This document shows positions 19,285-22,597 of a stretch of 22,597 nucleotides of DNA, piece by piece. The DNA comes from CAYMUG01 sp964393575 (GTDB lineage: Bacteria > Patescibacteriota > Minisyncoccia > Spechtbacterales > 2-12-FULL-38-22), in contig CAYMUG010000010.1 in assembly GCA_964393575.1 (NCBI GenBank), positions 1 through 22,597 on the forward strand, given 5' to 3'. Under the pieces are notes generated by a model, which made no database searches, was not told the DNA's origin, and saw nothing but the letters and a program-made list of their open reading frames with translations. Position 1 is the first letter of the stretch; each line of letters opens with the position of its first letter. Made by a program: the position numbers and the translations under genes.

Positions 19285-20714
19285 CTTATTTGTGTCCATA
19301 ATCTATTAATAGCATTTTGAGCATCCCGTAGAGCGTCCTCTATAGATTTTTCGTTTTTTACCACTCTTTCTATTTCTCTTTCAATAATTTTTTCGGTCTC
19401 AAAAGTATTGGGCTTATGCCAGGATTCCGCGGTTAATATCTGGTTAGCAAAAACTTCAAGATTAGGTTGATTTTGGATTTGCCATGGTATAAGCGATTTC
19501 AAAGGAACAGGCCTTTCGGAATTACGGATATATGTTTGTATATTGTTCTCCCTTGCTAAAAAGCGTATAAATCTCCACGCTTCTTCGGGGTGTTCAGAGT
19601 TGCGGGAAACAGCAGGGGCCCAATAATTTGCATAATTTATACGTAAAATAGCGTTTTCCAACTGAGGTGCTTCGGCTACTTTAAAATTTAAGCGGGAATT
19701 TTTGTCGCGTAACACATCAGCAAAAGAAGAGTAATTTATCATCATAGATACTTCTCCTTCCGCAAAAGCATCAACAGAATAACCGCCAAAAGGATCCCAG
19801 GCAAAATTCGTGTGTTCGGGTTCTCCGAATGACAAATAAAACCCGAGGGCTTCTTCCGCTACGTTCACTGTTTCTCCTTCCCTTTCTTCTTGTTTAACAA
19901 AATTCGCGGACCTACCTAAGCCATCTAACTCTACACCCTCCTGAAACAGAAGCAAACTAATTATATCCACGGCATTGCTTATATTATCGCCACCGGTTAT
20001 ACGCCCGGCTGTATCAGATGCACCTAAAGCTACGCCTCCCCTTTCAAGTTCTCCCTCGGCATTCTGTACCCGCAAAATCCTTGCGTATTGCGCCAATTCT
20101 CTCCAGGTTTGAGGTGGGCTGTCCAAACCCGCCTCTTCAAAGTGATCTTCGTTGTAGTAAAGGGCAAGAGTATCCAGAAAAAGAGGCATTGCGTATATAC
20201 GCTCCATTTTTCTTCTTGCATCCCGATCTTCAAATACTAAATCATGAGAAACAACATCGGGATACTTTTCTTTAAACTCTTGTAGATCCTGGTTCAGTAC
20301 TTCGTCAGCCGGCACAAGCCGATCTTTTTCCATAGGTACCCAGGTATTTTGTATTGTATATATATCAGGACCTTCTCCGGCGGCATAGCTTTCAGTTAAG
20401 AGGTTTCGAAAACTTTCTTCGGGTTTTTCCCCTGTTCTGTCGGGTTTTCTTTCCCTGTATTCTATCGTTATATGAGGATTTTGTTGTTCGTACTCCTGAA
20501 TAAGCTCCTCATACACAGATCGGTTGTCGACAGCATCCCAGAATTTTAAAGTGATAGGTTCGGGTGTTTCTTCCCCGCGAGGAAAAAATATAAAAGCCAA
20601 AACAGTCAATACAATAATAACCAATACTCCTATTAGAAAGGGTTTCGGATTCCGGGAAATCTTTTCATAGTAGATTTGAAACTTACTTTTTTCTTCGGGA
20701 AGAGTTATACGCAT
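19281..20714 (-). CDS. Membrane-tethered extracellular solute-binding protein (family 1 type), copy 2
   Basis: A 477-residue paralogue of the protein at 3690-5048. Shared stretches include GPDIYTIQNTWVPMEK, AMPLFLDTLALYYNEDHFEE, ISNAVDIISLLLFQEG, FYLSFGEPEHTNFAWDP and RINYANYWAPAVSRNSEHPE, in the same order. A cytosolic N-terminus of about 26 residues leads to one hydrophobic helix (about 27-44), then the exported binding domain. There is no cysteine in the protein, so it is held by the helix and not by lipid. The start is uncertain: ATG at 20714 is used here, but ATG at 20732 directly abuts a terminator-like hairpin and would add six residues. Its TGA overlaps trpS as ATGA. The ligand is unknown and no transporter genes accompany it; the shared family suggests a role in binding sugars or other solutes at the cell surface. 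Confidence 0.92.
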   Translation of the reverse strand: MRITLPEEKSKFQIYYEKISRNPKPFLIGVLVIIVLTVLAFIFFPRGEETPEPITLKFWDAVDNRSVYEELIQEYEQQNPHITIEYRERKPDRTGEKPEESFRNLLTESYAAGEGPDIYTIQNTWVPMEKDRLVPADEVLNQDLQEFKEKYPDVVSHDLVFEDRDARRKMERIYAMPLFLDTLALYYNEDHFEEAGLDSPPQTWRELAQYARILRVQNAEGELERGGVALGASDTAGRITGGDNISNAVDIISLLLFQEGVELDGLGRSANFVKQEEREGETVNVAEEALGFYLSFGEPEHTNFAWDPFGGYSVDAFAEGEVSMMINYSSFADVLRDKNSRLNFKVAEAPQLENAILRINYANYWAPAVSRNSEHPEEAWRFIRFLARENNIQTYIRNSERPVPLKSLIPWQIQNQPNLEVFANQILTAESWHKPNTFETEKIIEREIERVVKNEKSIEDALRDAQNAINRLWTQIR

Positions 20715-20732
20715 ATACTTTAATTTTAACAT

Positions 20733-20760
20733 AAAAAGAGTGCCGTTGGGCACTCTTTTT
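20733..20760. terminator. Bidirectional terminator-like hairpin just upstream of solute-binding protein copy 2
   Basis: AAAAAGAGTGCC and GGCACTCTTTTT form a perfect 12-bp stem with a four-base loop and T runs on both strands. On the minus strand it lies 65 bases after the pyrE stop, and its T run touches a possible start codon (ATG at 20732). It may end the pyrFE message, attenuate the next gene, or both. No good promoter is visible in 20761-20824. Confidence 0.85.
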
Positions 20761-20824
20761 TTATTTTAACAGAGCATTTTACAACAAAGAGCAAGCTATT
20801 AAGCTCAGGCAAATTACTGTGAAT

Positions 20825-21460
20825 TTATGTTGAATTTCGCGCTAGAAACTCACGGCCCATACCGACTTCCGTATTAACCGGAATATTTCGCTTGCATAGA
20901 GGGCAATCCATCTCATCCCATGCGTCAAGCTCAACATTCACGAGAGATATGAGCTTCGGAATATCACCCACATCCTGTGCCGTGATGCCTCCGCGGTTGC
21001 ATAGCGCGCCGAGGCCTATAACATTGCCGCCGATTATTCGCGTGGCCTCTATCACTTTAGCGACGGAGCTGCCGGTGGTGAGAACATCTTCCACTACGAG
21101 AACGTTCTTCCCGGCTATGAGCTTACCGTAACCGCGCTTGATAACGAAAGTATCTCTATTTTCCGATTTTTCAGCAAAGACACTGAACGCCTCGCGGCCG
21201 TTTATCTCTGTGAGATGATAAGCGGTCCATTGAGAGAGAACCACACCACCTATAGCCGGAGCAATAACTGCCTCCACGTCATCGTTCGCGAATCGCTCAG
21301 CGATAGCACGACAAAGGCGCGACGTGTGTCTGGTATACGGATAAACCGCATCCTTATTGATATAGGCAGTACCGTGACGCCCGGAAGTATATACAATGTG
21401 ACTCTCCGTAATGACCGCACCGACCCTGTTAAGGAGCTGGAGGACATCCCGCTCGTTCAT
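20825..21460 (-). CDS. pyrE: Orotate phosphoribosyltransferase
   Basis: A 211-residue type I phosphoribosyltransferase that joins orotate to PRPP, giving OMP and pyrophosphate. The PRPP loop is VLVVEDVLTTGSS (residues 120-132), with the pyrophosphate-binding region VIAPAIGG (about 65-72) and an orotate-binding-type N-terminus HIVYTSGRHGTAYINKD (21-37). The C-terminus has a CPLCKRNIPVN element (about 186-196) found in the subgroup of PyrE proteins seen in Thermus, archaea and others; the Cys pair could stabilise it. The ATG at 21460 follows AAAGGAAG at good spacing and lies 15 bases after the pyrF stop, so pyrF and pyrE form an operon. The product feeds directly to PyrF. Confidence 0.95.
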   Translation of the reverse strand: MNERDVLQLLNRVGAVITESHIVYTSGRHGTAYINKDAVYPYTRHTSRLCRAIAERFANDDVEAVIAPAIGGVVLSQWTAYHLTEINGREAFSVFAEKSENRDTFVIKRGYGKLIAGKNVLVVEDVLTTGSSVAKVIEATRIIGGNVIGLGALCNRGGITAQDVGDIPKLISLVNVELDAWDEMDCPLCKRNIPVNTEVGMGREFLARNST

Positions 21461-21475
21461 GCTTTTACTTCCTTT

Positions 21476-22318
21476 CTATAGGTATTGATTGATGAGATTA
21501 TGCAGCTTCTCTGTCTCACACCGAGCCGCTTCCGCAAAGTCCGGAGCGTTCGAGGCGAAAATGATGCCGCGCGATGAATTAATAATCATTCCTTTTCCGC
21601 GACTGTCCTTTCCTGCAGAAACGGCCTTCTCTACGTCGCCGCCTTGTTTGCCGACTCCCGGAATGAGAATAGGCATATCATCAACGATCCCGCGGACCTC
21701 GCGGAGTTCATCGGGATAAGTTGCACCGACAACGAGAGCGCAGTTGCCGTTCTTATTCCATTGGTTCGCCACGCGGCGCGCGACAAAACGATAGAGTGGG
21801 TCGCCATTCACGGACAAATCCTGAAATTCATCCGCGCCCGGATTGGATGTACGACAGAGTACGATCACACCTTTTTCTTCCCGCTCAAGAAATGGTCGCA
21901 GTGCTTCAGCTCCGAGATACGGATGAACCGTAATTGCGTCCGCCTGAAGGTGGTCAAACGCAAAGTTCACATACCGCAAATTAGTATTGCCGATATCCGC
22001 GCGTTTGGCGTCCAAGATTACAGGAACATCCGGAGCGATAGCGCGGACATTTAAAATAGTATGACGCAAAGCCGCAATACCTTTATCGCCGTGTGCCTCA
22101 TAAAACGCGGAATTTAACTTGTATGCACATACAAGATCTTTAGTGGCTTCTATAATCTCGCGATTGAACGCGGTGATGATGTTGTCTTTATTAATACCGG
22201 CCCGGCGCAGCACAACAGATTCCGGAATTTTTGCAAAATCACTATCAAGTCCTATGCAAACGAGGTTGCCTTTGTCCCACCGGTAATTCAGCATATCTAT
22301 GAAGTTTCTCTCACTCAT
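21476..22318 (-). CDS. pyrF: Orotidine 5'-phosphate decarboxylase, type 2
   Basis: A 280-residue TIM-barrel enzyme that converts OMP to UMP, the last step of pyrimidine synthesis. The catalytic motif is ILDAKRADIGNT (residues 101-112, with Asp103, Lys105 and Asp108). The opening LVCIGLDSD, the middle TVHPYLGAEALRPFL and the phosphate-binding ends LIPGVGKQGGDVEKAV and INSSRGI fit the longer type 2 family rather than the short E. coli type. ATG at 22318 is chosen because AGGAGG lies just upstream; an earlier in-frame TTG (22366) falls upstream of the predicted transcription start. The first gene of the pyrFE operon, transcribed from a promoter near 22352. Confidence 0.95.
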   Translation of the reverse strand: MSERNFIDMLNYRWDKGNLVCIGLDSDFAKIPESVVLRRAGINKDNIITAFNREIIEATKDLVCAYKLNSAFYEAHGDKGIAALRHTILNVRAIAPDVPVILDAKRADIGNTNLRYVNFAFDHLQADAITVHPYLGAEALRPFLEREEKGVIVLCRTSNPGADEFQDLSVNGDPLYRFVARRVANQWNKNGNCALVVGATYPDELREVRGIVDDMPILIPGVGKQGGDVEKAVSAGKDSRGKGMIINSSRGIIFASNAPDFAEAARCETEKLHNLINQYL

Positions 22319-22351
22319 ATAGCTCTCCTCCTCTTTTGTGGGGAACATACG

Positions 22352-22380
22352 ATTATAACCCGGCAATCGGGTCTAATACT
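22352..22380 (-). promoter_or_regulatory. Promoter of the pyrFE operon
   Basis: A perfect minus-strand TATAAT at 22352-22357 lies about 34 bases upstream of the pyrF ATG. The -35 element is poor (TAGTAT at 18-base spacing), so an activator or extended contact may be used. The predicted leader is about 27 bases. Confidence 0.5.
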
Positions 22381-22427
22381 AAAACCAGATTACCTAAAAT
22401 GCGACGGAAAATCAAGCGTTGAGGCAA

Positions 22428-22468
22428 CCAAAAACTCGGCTCAATCAATGATTGAGCCGAGTTTTTGG
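22428..22468. terminator. Perfect 20-bp terminator hairpin between tRNA-Gly and pyrF
   Basis: CCAAAAACTCGGCTCAATCA and its exact reverse complement are separated by one base. The T-rich 3' arm (GAGTTTTTGG) on the minus strand fits termination of the tRNA-Gly transcript before the pyrF promoter. It is symmetric, so it would also work rightward. Confidence 0.88.
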
Positions 22469-22526
22469 AGAGAACAAGGTTTCCCGCTCATAAAAACGGG
22501 GCGAGGGTTAACATACCGAGGCTGAG

Positions 22527-22597
22527 AGCGGCCGAGGGGAGTCGAACCCCCGTCTCATGCATGGCAAGCATGTGTAATAACCACTATACGACGGCCG
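22527..22597 (-). tRNA. tRNA-Gly (anticodon GCC), cut by the window edge
   Basis: The reverse complement gives the acceptor stem (G)CGGCCG/CGGCCGC, anticodon arm CATGC-TTGCCAT-GCATG with anticodon GCC, and T loop GTTCGACTC. The first base of the acceptor stem would be at 22598, outside the window, so one base is missing. The discriminator is T and no CCA is encoded (CTC follows). Confidence 0.96.

Noticed and set aside
21644..22054. A 136-codon plus-strand frame.
   Set aside because: Antisense to pyrF, with no ribosome-binding site or recognisable motif.

Overview
The window looks like part of a Candidatus Patescibacteria (CPR) chromosome, most likely Parcubacteria/Paceibacteria-like. The evidence is: a compact, mostly AT-rich genome (33% G+C in one 60-base stretch counted in gyrA); TGA used as an ordinary stop (for example at the ATGA overlaps), which argues against the recoded Gracilibacteria/Absconditabacteria; short VirB2-like two-helix pilins beside membrane-tethered solute-binding proteins; an RNase J-like protein without a C-terminal domain; and intergenic gaps full of GC palindromes and short-word repeats. 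No taxonomic search was possible, so this is inference.

Layout. tRNA-Leu(UAG) on the minus strand starts the window and shares an interleaved divergent promoter with a GC-rich two-gene cassette of unknown function (208-1853) that ends in a strong terminator. Then on the minus strand come a surface module of three small pilin-like membrane proteins and a tethered solute-binding protein (1923-5048), a SAM-dependent methyltransferase, gyrA, a small anchored protein and a metallo-beta-lactamase-fold hydrolase (to 9414). A repeat-rich divergent gap leads to plus-strand rpsA (ribosomal protein S1), an RNase J-like gene with a long structured leader, an unrecognised gene (12637-13269), a very GC-rich unrecognised gene (13425-14240) and ftsH. 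From 16399 to the end all genes are on the minus strand: a 3D-domain secreted protein, then, in transcription order, pyrF-pyrE, a second solute-binding protein, trpS and pyrD, with tRNA-Gly(GCC) cut off by the right edge.

How the genes fit together. pyrD, pyrE and pyrF cover the last steps to UMP. GyrA, S1, TrpRS, RNase J, FtsH and the tRNAs are housekeeping. The two solute-binding proteins are clear paralogues. Both contain no cysteine, so neither can be a lipoprotein, and each appears held by one N-terminal helix. One is translationally coupled (ATGA) to a pilin-like gene and the other to trpS. No permease or ATPase gene is present here. The tethered binding protein plus pilin-like module, whose predicted mature N-termini carry a His-rich HGxH motif, is the best candidate for an undescribed system. 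The two GC-rich cassettes with near-consensus promoters, strong ribosome-binding sites and terminators are the best candidates for acquired DNA.
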